NCBI GenBank assembly: GCA_019239445.1
Contig: JAFAZV010000270.1
Span: 1-34,339 of the forward strand
DNA: 34,339 bases
Source: Solirubrobacterales bacterium
Lineage (GTDB): Bacteria > Actinomycetota > Thermoleophilia > Solirubrobacterales > Solirubrobacteraceae
Reading direction: 5' to 3'
The position numbers were made by a program, and so were the translations under genes. The notes below the pieces were generated by a model. That model ran no database searches. It saw only the letters and a program-made list of their open reading frames with translations, and was not told where the DNA came from. Positions 15,124 to 23,790 of the stretch are shown in pieces (the stretch's first letter is position 1; each line of letters starts with the position of its first letter).

Positions 15124-16092
15124 ATGATCCACCGGATACCCAGCGGCACGCGCGACGTCCTGCCCGACGAAATGCGCGAGCTGCGCGCCATGACCGACCG
15201 GATGCGCGCTGTGTTCGAGCGTGCCGGGTACGGCGAGATCTACACGCCGGTGCTCGAGTACGAGGGAACGTTCGAGCGGGCGAATCTCGCAGCGCCGCGG
15301 CCGGCGTACAGGATGTTCGACGAGGACGGACAGGTGCTGGTGCTGCGCTCCGATATGACCGTGCCGATCGCGCGGCTGGTGTCGACGCGCTATCAGGCCG
15401 CGACGCCTCCGCTGCGCTTCTCCTACATCGCGTACGCGTATCGCGGAGTGCGACCGCAACGAGGTCACTCGCGGGAGTTGCTGCAGGCCGGTGTGGAGCT
15501 GATCGGCGCGCCGGGGGCCGTGGGCACGGCGGAGGCGCTGACGGTGCTGTGTCACGCGCTCGATGCCGCCGGCCTCAAGACCTACCGAGTCGGCCTCGGA
15601 GACGCGTCGCTCTACCCAGCGCTGTTGCAGGCAGTCGGGGTCGAGGCTGAGCAGCGCGAGCGGATCCTCTCCGAGCTCGTGACCGGTGACTTCGTTGGCG
15701 TCGAGCGTGAGCTCGAATCGCTCCACCTGGCCCAGGACGAGCGCGAGCTGCTGCTGCGCGTGCCGCGGACGCGCGGCGGTCCCGAGGTTCTCGAGGGCTT
15801 GAGCGGAGCGCTGCACGCGGCTGGAACCGGGATGCGCGCGGTGCAGGCGCTGCTGCCAGGTCCCGTGGCCGAGCGGATCATCTTCGACTTCGGACTCGTG
15901 CGAAGCCTCGGCTACTACACCGGCGCGGTGTTCCAGGTATATGACCCGGCCTATGGCGTCCCGATCGGGAGCGGCGGCCGGTACGACGACCTGCTCGGCC
16001 GGTTCGGTCGTCCGCTGCCGGCGGTCGGCTTCGCGCTGAATGTCGAGCGCGTGCACATCGCGCTGACAGGCGAGGAGCGCGGGCTGGCGTGA
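15124..16092 (+). CDS. hisZ: ATP phosphoribosyltransferase regulatory subunit
   Basis: HisZ is a catalytically inactive histidyl-tRNA-synthetase-like protein that forms a hetero-octamer with short HisG and gives histidine feedback control. The protein is 322 aa. IPSGTRDVLPDEM, YTPVLEYEGTF, YRMFDEDGQVLVLRSDMTVPIARLVSTR and AYRGVRPQRGHSRELLQAGVELIG correspond to HisRS motifs 1 and 2. IIFDFGLVRSLGYYTGAVFQVYDP and IGSGGRYDDLLGRFG match motif 3 and the HisZ end. There is no HisRS anticodon domain, which separates it from HisS. The stop overlaps the hisG start (GTGA). Confidence 0.92.
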   Translation: MIHRIPSGTRDVLPDEMRELRAMTDRMRAVFERAGYGEIYTPVLEYEGTFERANLAAPRPAYRMFDEDGQVLVLRSDMTVPIARLVSTRYQAATPPLRFSYIAYAYRGVRPQRGHSRELLQAGVELIGAPGAVGTAEALTVLCHALDAAGLKTYRVGLGDASLYPALLQAVGVEAEQRERILSELVTGDFVGVERELESLHLAQDERELLLRVPRTRGGPEVLEGLSGALHAAGTGMRAVQALLPGPVAERIIFDFGLVRSLGYYTGAVFQVYDPAYGVPIGSGGRYDDLLGRFGRPLPAVGFALNVERVHIALTGEERGLA

Positions 16093-16715
16093 ACGAGCTG
16101 CGGATCGCGGTGCCGCGGGGTGTGCTCCTCGACGAAACGCTCGACCTGCTCGACCGGCTCGGGCTCGACACGAGCGAAGTTCGGGCCAATGAGCGCAAGC
16201 TACTGTTCGAGGAGGTCGGGATCGTGACCATGCGACCTTCCGACGTGCCGACGTACGTAGCGGCCGGAGCCGCCGACATCGGGATCACCGGCAAGGACGT
16301 GCTGATGGAGCAGCCGGAGACCGAGGTGCTCGAGCTCGTCGACCTCGGCTACGGGCAGTGCAAGATGGTGCTGGCGACCGTTGCGGGAGAGGACCGGGCG
16401 GCGGAGGCACTGCGCCGGCTCGGAGTGGTGCGGATCGCGACCAAGTACCCACGGGTCGCGGCCCGGCACTTCCTCGAGACCGGTCGCCAGGCGGAGATCG
16501 TCGAGGTCAAGGGATCGGTCGAGCTCGCCCCGCTGACGGGCCTGGTCGAGGGCATCGTCGATCTCACCGCAACCGGCACGACGTTGCGCGAGAACGGTCT
16601 CGTCGTACGGGAGGAGATCGCCGAATGCACGGCGCGGCTGATCGCAAACCCGGTGGCGCACAGGCTCAAGGCACGCGCGATCGACGGGCTGCTGGAGCGA
16701 CTGAGTGCGGTGTGA
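16089..16715 (+). CDS. hisG: ATP phosphoribosyltransferase, short form
   Basis: HisG condenses ATP with PRPP, the first step of histidine synthesis. At 208 aa it is the short form without the C-terminal regulatory domain, consistent with hisZ just upstream. LRIAVPRGVLLDETLDLLDRLG, VTMRPSDVPTYVAAGAADIGITGKDVL and RIATKYPRVAARHF form the periplasmic-binding-protein-like fold. The PRPP loop is GLVEGIVDLTATGTTLRENGL. GTG 16089 overlaps the hisZ stop. Feedback inhibition by histidine through HisZ is family knowledge. Confidence 0.95.
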   Translation: MNELRIAVPRGVLLDETLDLLDRLGLDTSEVRANERKLLFEEVGIVTMRPSDVPTYVAAGAADIGITGKDVLMEQPETEVLELVDLGYGQCKMVLATVAGEDRAAEALRRLGVVRIATKYPRVAARHFLETGRQAEIVEVKGSVELAPLTGLVEGIVDLTATGTTLRENGLVVREEIAECTARLIANPVAHRLKARAIDGLLERLSAV

Positions 16716-17964
16716 GCGAATCCGGCTGACGGGAGACCCCGGCGCCGCCGCGCGCCGGCTTCGCGCGCTTGTGCCTTCACCCAGCTCGGTGCAGGACGCC
16801 GTGGCCGAGATCGTCGCGCAGGTGCGAGGACAGGGCGACGCGGCGATCGCCGGGTATACGCGGCGCTTCGACACCCAGGATGCCGAGCCGGCAGCGCTGC
16901 GCGTAGATTTGGAAGCCCTTGCGAGCGCCGCCCTCGGCCTCGAGCCAGATCTCGCGGCGGGTCTGAAGGAAGCGATACACAACGTCGGGGTTGTTGCGGG
17001 CGCGTGGCGAGAGGAGAACGACCACGTCGTCGAGCTCGGACGGCACCGTGTCACGTTGCGCACGGCACCAGTCGCTCGCGCCGCAGTCTACGTTCCGGGA
17101 GGACGGGCCCCGTATCCCAGCACGGTGGTGATGGGTGTCGTCACCGCCCGGGCTGCCGGCGTTCGCGAGGTGGTGGTCTGCGCGCCGCCGGGTCACGACG
17201 GGGAGCTCCACCCGGTGATCCTGGGTGCGTGTCAACTCACGGGTGCGCGGGAGGTCTACCGGATGGGAGGAGCGCAGGCGATCGCGGCGCTGGCGTATGG
17301 GAGTGAATCCGTGACACCCGTCGACGTGATCGTCGGTCCGGGCAACCTGTACGTGCAGGAGGCCAAGCGCCAGGTCTCGGCTCAGGTCGGGATCGACGCG
17401 TTCGCCGGGCCGAGCGACCTCGTGGTCATCGCCGACGACGGAGCTGATCCAGAGCTTCTCCGGCTCGACCTGCTGGCGCAGGCCGAGCATGGGCCGGGTG
17501 CGCTGGTGATCGGCGTTTCGAGCTCGACATCGCTGCTTGGCGGGATCGCGGAGCAGCTCGCCGCGGCACCTGAGACCGGCGCGGTGGCCGCGCTGGTGCA
17601 GGTTGGAAACGCACGCCAGGCGCTTGCGCTGGCGCAGGCGTTCGCGCCCGAGCACCTCGAGCTCGTCGGCCCCGCCGCTGAGGCTCTGGCCCCGGAGATC
17701 ACGGCCGCGGGCTGCGTGTTCGTCGGCGCCAATGCCGGAACGGCGTTCGGCGACTACATCGCGGGCTCGAACCACGTGCTTCCGACGAACGGCGCGGCGC
17801 GGTTTGCCTCCGCGTTGTCGCCGCGCCACTTTCGCCGCAGCTTCACCGAAGTCCGGGTCGACGACGGCAGCGCGCTGGCGCGAGCTGCGGCGCCGATCGC
17901 GCGGGCGGAGGGATTCGAGTTGCACGCCCGGTCGATGGAGGCCCGCATCCGCGAGAATGGCTAG
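16705..17964 (+). CDS. hisD: Histidinol dehydrogenase
   Basis: Zn-dependent enzyme performing the two NAD-linked oxidations of L-histidinol to histidine, the last steps of the pathway. The protein is 419 aa, normal for the family. Visible motifs are YVPGGRAPYPSTVVMGVVTARAAGV, YRMGGAQAIAALAYG, the signature VDVIVGPGNLYVQEAKRQV and GIDAFAGPSDLVVIAD. It ends with FAPEHLELV, NAGTAFGDYIAGSNHVLPT and GFELHARSMEAR, carrying the conserved Glu-His and His residues. GTG 16705 gives an 11-nt overlap with hisG. hisC, which normally feeds histidinol phosphate into this branch, is not in the window. Confidence 0.96.
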   Translation: MRCERIRLTGDPGAAARRLRALVPSPSSVQDAVAEIVAQVRGQGDAAIAGYTRRFDTQDAEPAALRVDLEALASAALGLEPDLAAGLKEAIHNVGVVAGAWREENDHVVELGRHRVTLRTAPVARAAVYVPGGRAPYPSTVVMGVVTARAAGVREVVVCAPPGHDGELHPVILGACQLTGAREVYRMGGAQAIAALAYGSESVTPVDVIVGPGNLYVQEAKRQVSAQVGIDAFAGPSDLVVIADDGADPELLRLDLLAQAEHGPGALVIGVSSSTSLLGGIAEQLAAAPETGAVAALVQVGNARQALALAQAFAPEHLELVGPAAEALAPEITAAGCVFVGANAGTAFGDYIAGSNHVLPTNGAARFASALSPRHFRRSFTEVRVDDGSALARAAAPIARAEGFELHARSMEARIRENG

Positions 17965-17966
17965 GC

Positions 17967-18557
17967 ATGGCGCGTACGGCTGAAATCGACCGCAGCACGC
18001 GGGAGACCGATGTGCACGTTGCGTTGAGGCTCGAAGGCGACGGCCGTGGTGAGCGCGAGACCGGTGTCGGCTTCTTCGATCACATGCTCGACCTGTTGGC
18101 TCGTCACGCTCGCCTCGAGCTGCACGTACGGGCGAGCGGCGACCTGCATACGGGTGCTCATCACACGGTCGAGGACGTCGGCATCTGCATCGGGCAGGCA
18201 CTCGATCGCGCGCTCGGCGACCGGGCCGGGATCGGGCGCTTCGGCCAGGCCACGGTGCCTATGGACGAAGCGCGCGCCGCGTGCGCTATCGACATCTCCG
18301 GCCGTGGGCTGTGCGTGTTCGCCGGGACGCTGCCCGCGGGCGCGATCGGGAACTTCGACCACGAGCTTTTGGAGGAGTTCTTCCGCGCGCTGGCGGTGAA
18401 CGCCAAGCTGACGCTCCATCTCACGCTCGAGGCAGGATCCAACGCGCACCACATGATCGAGTCCGCGTTCAAGGCGGCGGCCCGTGCGCTGCGGATGGCG
18501 GTGGCGCTCGATTCGACCGAGCGAGGCGTTCCCAGCACCAAGGGGATGCTGCGGTGA
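17967..18557 (+). CDS. hisB: Imidazoleglycerol-phosphate dehydratase
   Basis: Mn-dependent dehydratase converting imidazole glycerol phosphate to imidazole acetol phosphate. The protein is 196 aa, the stand-alone form without the histidinol phosphatase domain found in enterobacterial HisB. Metal ligands appear in GFFDHMLDLLARH, GAHHTVEDVGICIGQAL, DHELLEEFF and SNAHHMIESAFKAAARAL. The C-terminus STKGML is diagnostic. It begins 2 bp after the hisD stop and its own stop overlaps the hisH start. A separate histidinol-phosphate phosphatase must be elsewhere in the genome. Confidence 0.96.
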   Translation: MARTAEIDRSTRETDVHVALRLEGDGRGERETGVGFFDHMLDLLARHARLELHVRASGDLHTGAHHTVEDVGICIGQALDRALGDRAGIGRFGQATVPMDEARAACAIDISGRGLCVFAGTLPAGAIGNFDHELLEEFFRALAVNAKLTLHLTLEAGSNAHHMIESAFKAAARALRMAVALDSTERGVPSTKGMLR

Positions 18558-19219
18558 GCGCGACGCTGCGGATCGCGGTCGTCGACTACGGAATGGGAAA
18601 CCGGCGCTCGGTCCAGAAGGCGCTCGAGCATGTCGGCGCACAGGCGACGATCACGCGCGAGCACGAGGAGCTGGGGCTCGCCGACGGCCTCGTACTACCG
18701 GGCGTAGGCGCGTTCCCGCAGGCGATGGCGAATCTCGAGGCGCTCGGCCTGCGGGAGCTGATTCTGGCTCGAGCCGCCGCGGGCACGCCAGTGTTAGGAA
18801 TCTGCCTTGGAATGCAGCTCCTGTTCGAGCGCTCGATCGAGCTCGAGCCCACCGACGGCCTCGGCCTGATCCCGGGCGAGGTCACCTGGCTGGACGCCGG
18901 CGGCCGGCGCATCCCGCACATTGGCTGGAACGAGGTTCGCTTCGGACGCGCCTCTCGTCTCACTGAGGGTCTACCGCTCCACGGCGCGGCGTTCTACCAC
19001 GTTCACTCGCTGGCGGTCAGGCCGAGCGACCCGCGCGACGTGATCGCCACCACCGAGTACGGCGAGCGGTTCGCGACGATCGTCGAGCGTGACGCCGTAC
19101 TCGGCGTGCAGTTCCATCCCGAGAAGTCGTCGCTGATCGGATTGCGGATGCTCGCCAACTTCGGGGCGATCTGCGGCGGAAGGGCGCGGGAGCCGGCCGG
19201 CGCGGCGGCGCGGCGATGA
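18554..19219 (+). CDS. hisH: Imidazole glycerol phosphate synthase, glutaminase subunit
   Basis: Class I glutamine amidotransferase that hydrolyses glutamine and channels ammonia to HisF. The protein is 221 aa from GTG 18554 (GTGA overlap with hisB); the track start at 18281 lies inside hisB. The nucleophile Cys84 is in GICLGMQLLFERS, and the His-Glu pair is in GVQFHPEKSS near the C-terminus. VVDYGMGNRRSVQKALE and LPGVGAFPQAM are standard N-terminal motifs. The tail ([14 protein letters not shown]) is slightly longer than usual. The stop overlaps hisA by ATGA. Confidence 0.95.
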   Translation: MSATLRIAVVDYGMGNRRSVQKALEHVGAQATITREHEELGLADGLVLPGVGAFPQAMANLEALGLRELILARAAAGTPVLGICLGMQLLFERSIELEPTDGLGLIPGEVTWLDAGGRRIPHIGWNEVRFGRASRLTEGLPLHGAAFYHVHSLAVRPSDPRDVIATTEYGERFATIVERDAVLGVQFHPEKSSLIGLRMLANFGAICGGRAREPAGAAARR

Positions 19220-19947
19220 TCCTTCTACCTTCGGTGGACATCCTCGGCGGCAAGACGGTCCGCCTCGCCCAGGGCGACTTCGACGCCCAAACGACCTACG
19301 ACGCCGATCCCATCGACGCCGCGCGACGGTGGGTGGCCGAAGGCGCGCGCGCGCTACATGTGGTCGACCTCGACGGCGCGCGCAGCGGCACACCATCGAA
19401 TCTGGCTCATGTCGAGAAGATCACGGGCGAGGTCGAGGTGCCGGTTCAGGTCGGTGGCGGCCTGCGCACGATCGAGGCGGTGAATCAGGCGCTGGCGGCG
19501 GGGGCCGCTCGTGTCGTGCTCGGCACGGCCGCGTTCAGCGACCTCGACTTCCTCGACACCGCGGTAGCGGAGCATGCGGATCGGGTCGTGATATCGCTCG
19601 ACGCCCGCAACGGGCTGCTGGCGCGCTCGGGGTGGACCGAGCAGACGGATATCCCGGTCGAATCGGTCGTGCAGCTGATGCACGATCGCGGCGTACGGCG
19701 GTTCGTGTTCTCGAGCATCGACGCGGATGGAACCCTGGGAGGTCCTGATGTGGAAGGCACGAAACGGATCGCGCGAGCGATCCGCGGGAGCTTCATCTAC
19801 TCAGGCGGAATCTCGACGCTCGAGGATCTGCTCCTGCTGGCGAGCTTGCGCCAGGTCAACCTGTCCGGCGTGATCGTTGGCAAGGCGCTCTACGAACGCA
19901 GGTTCACCGTGGCCGAGGCGCATTCGGTCCTCGACGGCCTCACCTAG
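19216..19947 (+). CDS. hisA: ProFAR isomerase (HisA; PriA-like dual role not excluded)
   Basis: TIM-barrel isomerase acting on the ProFAR aminoaldose (Amadori rearrangement) in histidine synthesis. The protein is 243 aa. [20 protein letters not shown] carries the first catalytic Asp, VQVGGGLRT and VVLGTAA the phosphate sites, and VISLDARNG the second catalytic Asp. [14 protein letters not shown] and [11 protein letters not shown] complete the barrel. Many actinobacteria use a PriA version that also does the TrpF step; the sequence alone does not decide between the two. It sits between hisH and hisF with tight spacing. Confidence 0.94.
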   Translation: MILLPSVDILGGKTVRLAQGDFDAQTTYDADPIDAARRWVAEGARALHVVDLDGARSGTPSNLAHVEKITGEVEVPVQVGGGLRTIEAVNQALAAGAARVVLGTAAFSDLDFLDTAVAEHADRVVISLDARNGLLARSGWTEQTDIPVESVVQLMHDRGVRRFVFSSIDADGTLGGPDVEGTKRIARAIRGSFIYSGGISTLEDLLLLASLRQVNLSGVIVGKALYERRFTVAEAHSVLDGLT

Positions 19948-19951
19948 CGGC

Positions 19952-20713
19952 TTGCACTACAAGCGCGTCATCCCGTGCCTCGACGTCGACGCCGGACGCG
20001 TGGTCAAGGGGATCGGCTTCCTCGACCTCCGGGACGCGGGCGACCCGGTCGAGCTCGCGTCGCGCTACGACGAGGCGGGCGCCGACGAACTCGTGTTCCT
20101 CGACATCACGGCGACCTCGGACAAGCGCGAGACGGTGGTCGAACTCGCGCGCCGCGCCGCTGATGAGGTCTTCATCCCGTTCACCATCGGCGGTGGCGTC
20201 CGATCGATCGCCGACGCGCAAGCGGTGCTCGATGCCGGCGCGGACAAAGTGTCAATCAATTCTGCGGCGTTGGCCCGGCCAGCGCTGATCGACGAGCTGG
20301 CGCGAACGTTCGGCGCGCAATGCGTGGTCTTGGCGATCGACGCCAAGGCCCAAGAGGGGGGAAGCTGGGAGGCCTACGTAGCCGGCGGGCGGCACGCGAC
20401 CGGTCGGGACGCGGTGGTCTGGGCACAAGAAGGGACCGAACGCGGCGCGGGCGAGATACTGCTCACGAGCATGGATCGCGACGGCACGAGCGACGGCTAC
20501 GACCTCGAGCTCATACGAGCTGTTGCGCGGGCAGTGCGGGTGCCTGTGATCGCCTCAGGCGGGGCGGGTGAACCCGAGCATCTGGCGGCGGCGCTCGAGG
20601 CCGGGGCGGATGCCGCACTGTGCGCGTCGATATTTCACTACGGGCACCACACGGTTCCGGAGGTCAAGCGGCGACTGGCGGCACGCGGCGTCGCGATCAG
20701 ACCTAGCGCTTAA
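19952..20713 (+). CDS. hisF: Imidazole glycerol phosphate synthase, cyclase subunit
   Basis: TIM-barrel cyclase that uses HisH-derived ammonia to make IGP and AICAR. The protein is 253 aa. [19 protein letters not shown] carries the catalytic Asp; [62 protein letters not shown] (second Asp) and [13 protein letters not shown] follow in normal order. The start chosen is TTG 19952, 4 bp after the hisA stop, giving the family N-terminus [12 protein letters not shown]; the ATG-type start at 19877 lies within hisA. It is the last his gene here; hisI/hisE do not follow. Confidence 0.95.
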   Translation: MHYKRVIPCLDVDAGRVVKGIGFLDLRDAGDPVELASRYDEAGADELVFLDITATSDKRETVVELARRAADEVFIPFTIGGGVRSIADAQAVLDAGADKVSINSAALARPALIDELARTFGAQCVVLAIDAKAQEGGSWEAYVAGGRHATGRDAVVWAQEGTERGAGEILLTSMDRDGTSDGYDLELIRAVARAVRVPVIASGGAGEPEHLAAALEAGADAALCASIFHYGHHTVPEVKRRLAARGVAIRPSA

Positions 20714-20835
20714 CCCGCGCGCGGGGGGAGTGTCGTCCACGCGGGAGTTCGCAGGGCTGACCAGCGGCCGTGCTCACCCGGCCGCGTCGGCAATGATCAA
20801 GTTATTTGTTGTATCCGGCTGCGAGAGCGCCGCGA

Positions 20836-21084
20836 CTAAGCGGCCTCTTCCACGTATCCGGCCGCCGAGCACGTATCGCAGTACGCGGCGGGCGGAACAC
20901 GAGGCTCGTAGCAGCCGGGCCGACAGCAGGTTGACGACCGCTTGGGCCGGCCCCGACCAATGCGAGCAGCGGCAGCATCCTTGAGCTCCTCGCGCATGCG
21001 ATCGAGCTCGGCTGCATGCTCCGCGCAGAACCGACGACCCTTGATGGCCGGCTGCTGACAGTGACTTCCACTACGACAACGCAT
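20836..21084 (-). CDS. Small Cys-rich protein with two putative zinc-binding knuckles
   Basis: Protein of 82 aa with two similar Cys/His clusters: C-x4-C...RRFCAEH near the N-terminus and CCRPGC...YCDTC near the C-terminus, joined by a charged helix (AAELDRMREELKDAAAARIGRGRPKRS). The spacing suggests two treble-clef or zinc-ribbon-like units that could bind nucleic acid or a protein partner. I do not recognise a named family. A TATCCT hexamer ends 10 bp before the ATG, so a nearly leaderless transcript is possible. It is isolated between hisF (+) and the propeller gene (-). Confidence 0.55.
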   Translation of the reverse strand: MRCRSGSHCQQPAIKGRRFCAEHAAELDRMREELKDAAAARIGRGRPKRSSTCCRPGCYEPRVPPAAYCDTCSAAGYVEEAA

Positions 21085-21093
21085 AGACCCGTA

Positions 21094-21099
21094 AGGATA
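21094..21099 (-). promoter_or_regulatory. Possible -10 element (TATCCT) for the Cys-rich gene
   Basis: TATCCT on the minus strand resembles an actinobacterial -10 hexamer and ends 10 bp before the ATG at 21084, so the mRNA would be leaderless or nearly so. No Shine-Dalgarno is visible, which agrees. No convincing -35 is seen. Confidence 0.3.
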
Positions 21100-21203
21100 G
21101 CAAAAGCGCCCGAACGCACGTTCCGAAGTGGCTATTTTGCGAGGATTTTTGCGGTTCTGCGAGCGTGTCAGCTCGAGGACTTGTGACCATTGGCACGCGC
21201 GGT

Positions 21204-22520
21204 CTAGCTCGCGTGATGCGGCTGCAGCTGGTACAGGGTCGTATAGCCAGCCAGGTAGATGGCGTGGAAATCGCTGATCACGGGGTTGAAGGCGCCATCG
21301 GAGAATGAGAACACCTGTCTGCCGGTGCGCGCGTCGAGGCCAGCGGTCGACTTCTTGCCCAGGTCCGAGAAGTAGATGATGCCGTCCACGATCGTCGGAG
21401 ACCCAGAGATCTTGCCGCCGGAGTTGTGAGTCCAGCGGATCGAACCGGAGCGCGCGTCGAAGGCGTACATGTTGCCGTCGTAGGAGCCGATATAGACGGT
21501 GGGGCCGAGTCCGGGAGTGTCCTGCACCGCCGGCGAGGCGTAGACATAGGCGCCGGTGCCGGTCGCCCAGGCGAGCTGACCGGTGCGGGCCGCGAACGAG
21601 TACACACGGCCATCGGTGTTACCCATATACACCCGGCCGAAGGCAACTGCCGGCGTCGAGTAGAACTCGCCCGAGCCGAATCCGAACTGCGCGCCGCTCG
21701 TACTCACCGCCCACAGCTGGTGACCGCTATCCGCCTTCAGCGCGTACGCACGGCCGGCGTAGTCGCCGAAGAAGAGGACGCCGTCCGAATAGGCGAGCCC
21801 GCCCTTGACCGCGCCGGAGGCGTGATAGCTCCACAGGAGGTGGCCGTCGCGGGCGCGCAGGGCTCGCACGGTGCCGTCCTGATCGCCGAAATACACGGTT
21901 CCGTTCCAGACCAGCGGCGAAGACTCGGTGCCGGGCGCGATCGGGCGCGACCAAACCTGGTGGCCGCCGCGCATGCTCAACGCCACGAAGCGCCCATTGC
22001 CAGGATGCTGGCCGGCGTGGGGGTCGGTCGAGAGCAGCGGGAAGAAAACCATCTGCTCCGCGACGCCAACCGCCGGTGAGGCGGCGGCGAGGGACCCGAC
22101 CCTGCGCTCCCAGATCTTGCGTCCGCTCAGCTTGTCGATCGCCTTAGCGGAGCCGTTGTCGTCGAGCAGGTACAGCGTCGTGCCAGAGATCACGGGCGGG
22201 AACTCGAGCAGCTCGTAGTCTTGAAAGCGCCAGCCGACGCGGAAAGGTGGAACGAGGCCGTGCGGCTCGTTGAACACACGCGTACGCGCAGCATCGAACC
22301 CGTAGCGCGGCCAAACAAACGTGTCAACCGGCTTTGGCTTCTTTGGCGGCGGCGGACTCGGGGTCGGTCGGGTGAAGGAGAGGTTGGGGTGGGACACGTT
22401 GCCCGGCTTGTGCAGGAGAACGAATGCCACCGCGCCTCCTGCTGCTACGAGCAGGACGGCGACGGCGGCCAGTCCCCACCGCAGCCCGCGCCGCGTACCG
22501 GGGCCAAGCATGCGAGCCAT
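21204..22520 (-). CDS. Membrane-anchored PQQ-like beta-propeller (BamB-type repeat) protein
   Basis: Protein of 438 aa from ATG 22520 (MARMLGPGTRRG); a TTG at 22556 would add 12 residues. A basic N-terminus and one hydrophobic helix (WGLAAVAVLLVAAGGAVAFVLL) act as a signal anchor, followed by a Pro/Lys-rich linker (TPSPPPPKKPKP). The exported part has repeated propeller blades of the type VYFGDQDGTVRALRARDGHLLWSYH, GRAYALKADSGHQLW and VYIGSYDGNMYAFDARSGSIRW. Such repeats often form 7-8 bladed scaffolds; no PQQ-dehydrogenase catalytic residues are evident. In a Gram-positive-type cell it would be an extracytoplasmic scaffold or sensor. It is divergent from the CCA-type gene 38 bp away. Confidence 0.82.
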   Translation of the reverse strand: MARMLGPGTRRGLRWGLAAVAVLLVAAGGAVAFVLLHKPGNVSHPNLSFTRPTPSPPPPKKPKPVDTFVWPRYGFDAARTRVFNEPHGLVPPFRVGWRFQDYELLEFPPVISGTTLYLLDDNGSAKAIDKLSGRKIWERRVGSLAAASPAVGVAEQMVFFPLLSTDPHAGQHPGNGRFVALSMRGGHQVWSRPIAPGTESSPLVWNGTVYFGDQDGTVRALRARDGHLLWSYHASGAVKGGLAYSDGVLFFGDYAGRAYALKADSGHQLWAVSTSGAQFGFGSGEFYSTPAVAFGRVYMGNTDGRVYSFAARTGQLAWATGTGAYVYASPAVQDTPGLGPTVYIGSYDGNMYAFDARSGSIRWTHNSGGKISGSPTIVDGIIYFSDLGKKSTAGLDARTGRQVFSFSDGAFNPVISDFHAIYLAGYTTLYQLQPHHAS

Positions 22521-22558
22521 GCTAGCCAGGCACCCGGAAAGCACGCCAAGATCCAACC

Positions 22559-23779
22559 GTGGAAGTTCCGTCGCGACGCGAGCTCATCGAGCGGGTGCGC
22601 GCGCTGCCGGGCGCGGCAGCGTTGTTCGAGCGATTGAGGGACGAATCGGGAGTCCATCTCGTCGGCGGTGCCGTGCGCGACGTACTCATCGGTCGCGAGC
22701 CGCGTGAGCTCGACCTGGTAGTCGAAGGCGACCCCGCACCTGTGGCGGCGCAGCTCGGCGGGTCGATCCGCGAGCACGACCGCTTCGGTACCTCGACGGT
22801 GACGGTGAGCGGACGAACCTACGACCTCGCCCGCGCGAGGCGGGAGACGTACTCCCACCCCGGCGCGCTGCCTGACGTGACGCCGGCAGGTCTGCGTGAA
22901 GATCTGTGGCGGCGCGACTTCAGTGTCAACGCCGGCGCGATCGCGCTTGCCGGCAAGCGAGCCGGCGAGCTCCAAGCCGTGCCGTCAATGCTGCCCGATC
23001 TCAAGGCGCAGCAGCTGCGGGTTCTGCACGACCGGAGCTTCACCGACGACCCGACGCGGCTGCTCCGGCTGGCCCGCTACGGCTCGAGGCTCGGGTTCGG
23101 GGTCGAGCCGCACACGCGCGAGCTCGTCGATGCCGCGCTCGAGGATGAGGCGCTGAGCACGGTCAGCGGCGCCCGCCTCGGGGCGGAGCTGCGGCTGCTC
23201 GCCCGTGAGCCTGATCCGCCGATGGCGCTCGCCGCGCTGCGAGCGCTCGGTCTCGACCGCCCGCTCGGCCTCGACGCTGGGCCTGAGTCGGTTCAGCTGG
23301 CGCGGCTCGGGCTGGCGCTGCTGCCGGATGGCGAGCGGGCCGATCGCGTGGCTCTGGCGGCCGCGCTGCAGGGGATCGACCCCGGGGCACTCGCCGCGCA
23401 GCTGGACGAGCTCACCTTCTCGGCCGCTGATCGCGACGTCATCGCGGCGGCCGCAACCGGTGCGCAGCGGCTGGCGGAACGGCTCGCCGTCGCGGCAAGC
23501 CCGTCGGAGATCGCTCGCGCGGTTGGCGCCTCGCCGGCCGAGATGGTCGCGCTGGCCGGGGCCCTCGGGCGGGAGGCGCAGGCGCGTGAGTGGCTGGAGG
23601 AGCTCCGCCATGTCCGGCTCGAGATCGACGGACACGATCTCCTGGCGGCGGGGGTTCCGCCCGGTCCGGCGATTGGGAGGGGGTTGAGCGCAGCGCTGGC
23701 CGACAAGCTCGACGGCCGGGCCAGCGGGCGTGACCAGGAGCTCGCGAGCGCGGTGCGGGCGGCGCGCGGCAGCGAGTAG
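22559..23779 (+). CDS. CCA tRNA nucleotidyltransferase / poly(A) polymerase family protein
   Basis: Class II nucleotidyltransferase of 406 aa from GTG 22559. The head has HLVGGAVRDVLIGREPRELDLVVEGD (the GG motif and metal-binding acidic strand), REHDRFGTSTVTVSGRTYDLARARRETY and LWRRDFSVNAGAIAL. The neck has LRVLHDRSFTDDPTRLLRLARYGSRLGFGVEPHT. These are the standard motifs for adding CCA to tRNA 3' ends. The first acidic residue of the usual DxD is Glu50, with Asp52 kept. The C-terminal half is Ala/Leu-rich helical. Sequence alone does not separate CCA-adding from poly(A)-adding members; CCA addition is the likelier role. Confidence 0.87.
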   Translation: MEVPSRRELIERVRALPGAAALFERLRDESGVHLVGGAVRDVLIGREPRELDLVVEGDPAPVAAQLGGSIREHDRFGTSTVTVSGRTYDLARARRETYSHPGALPDVTPAGLREDLWRRDFSVNAGAIALAGKRAGELQAVPSMLPDLKAQQLRVLHDRSFTDDPTRLLRLARYGSRLGFGVEPHTRELVDAALEDEALSTVSGARLGAELRLLAREPDPPMALAALRALGLDRPLGLDAGPESVQLARLGLALLPDGERADRVALAAALQGIDPGALAAQLDELTFSAADRDVIAAAATGAQRLAERLAVAASPSEIARAVGASPAEMVALAGALGREAQAREWLEELRHVRLEIDGHDLLAAGVPPGPAIGRGLSAALADKLDGRASGRDQELASAVRAARGSE

Positions 23780-23790
23780 CCTGCCGCCCG

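Noticed and set aside
14470-16056. 528-aa minus-strand ORF opposite murA/hisZ
   Set aside because: It is antisense to two clear genes, with His/Arg/Gln-rich low-complexity sequence typical of GC-rich shadow frames.
16777-18201. 474-aa minus-strand ORF opposite hisD/hisB
   Set aside because: Shadow of hisD in high-GC DNA; no recognisable domain.
20712-20730. GC palindrome (CCCGCGCGCGGG) after hisF as a terminator
   Set aside because: No usable loop and no T-run; not a convincing intrinsic terminator.
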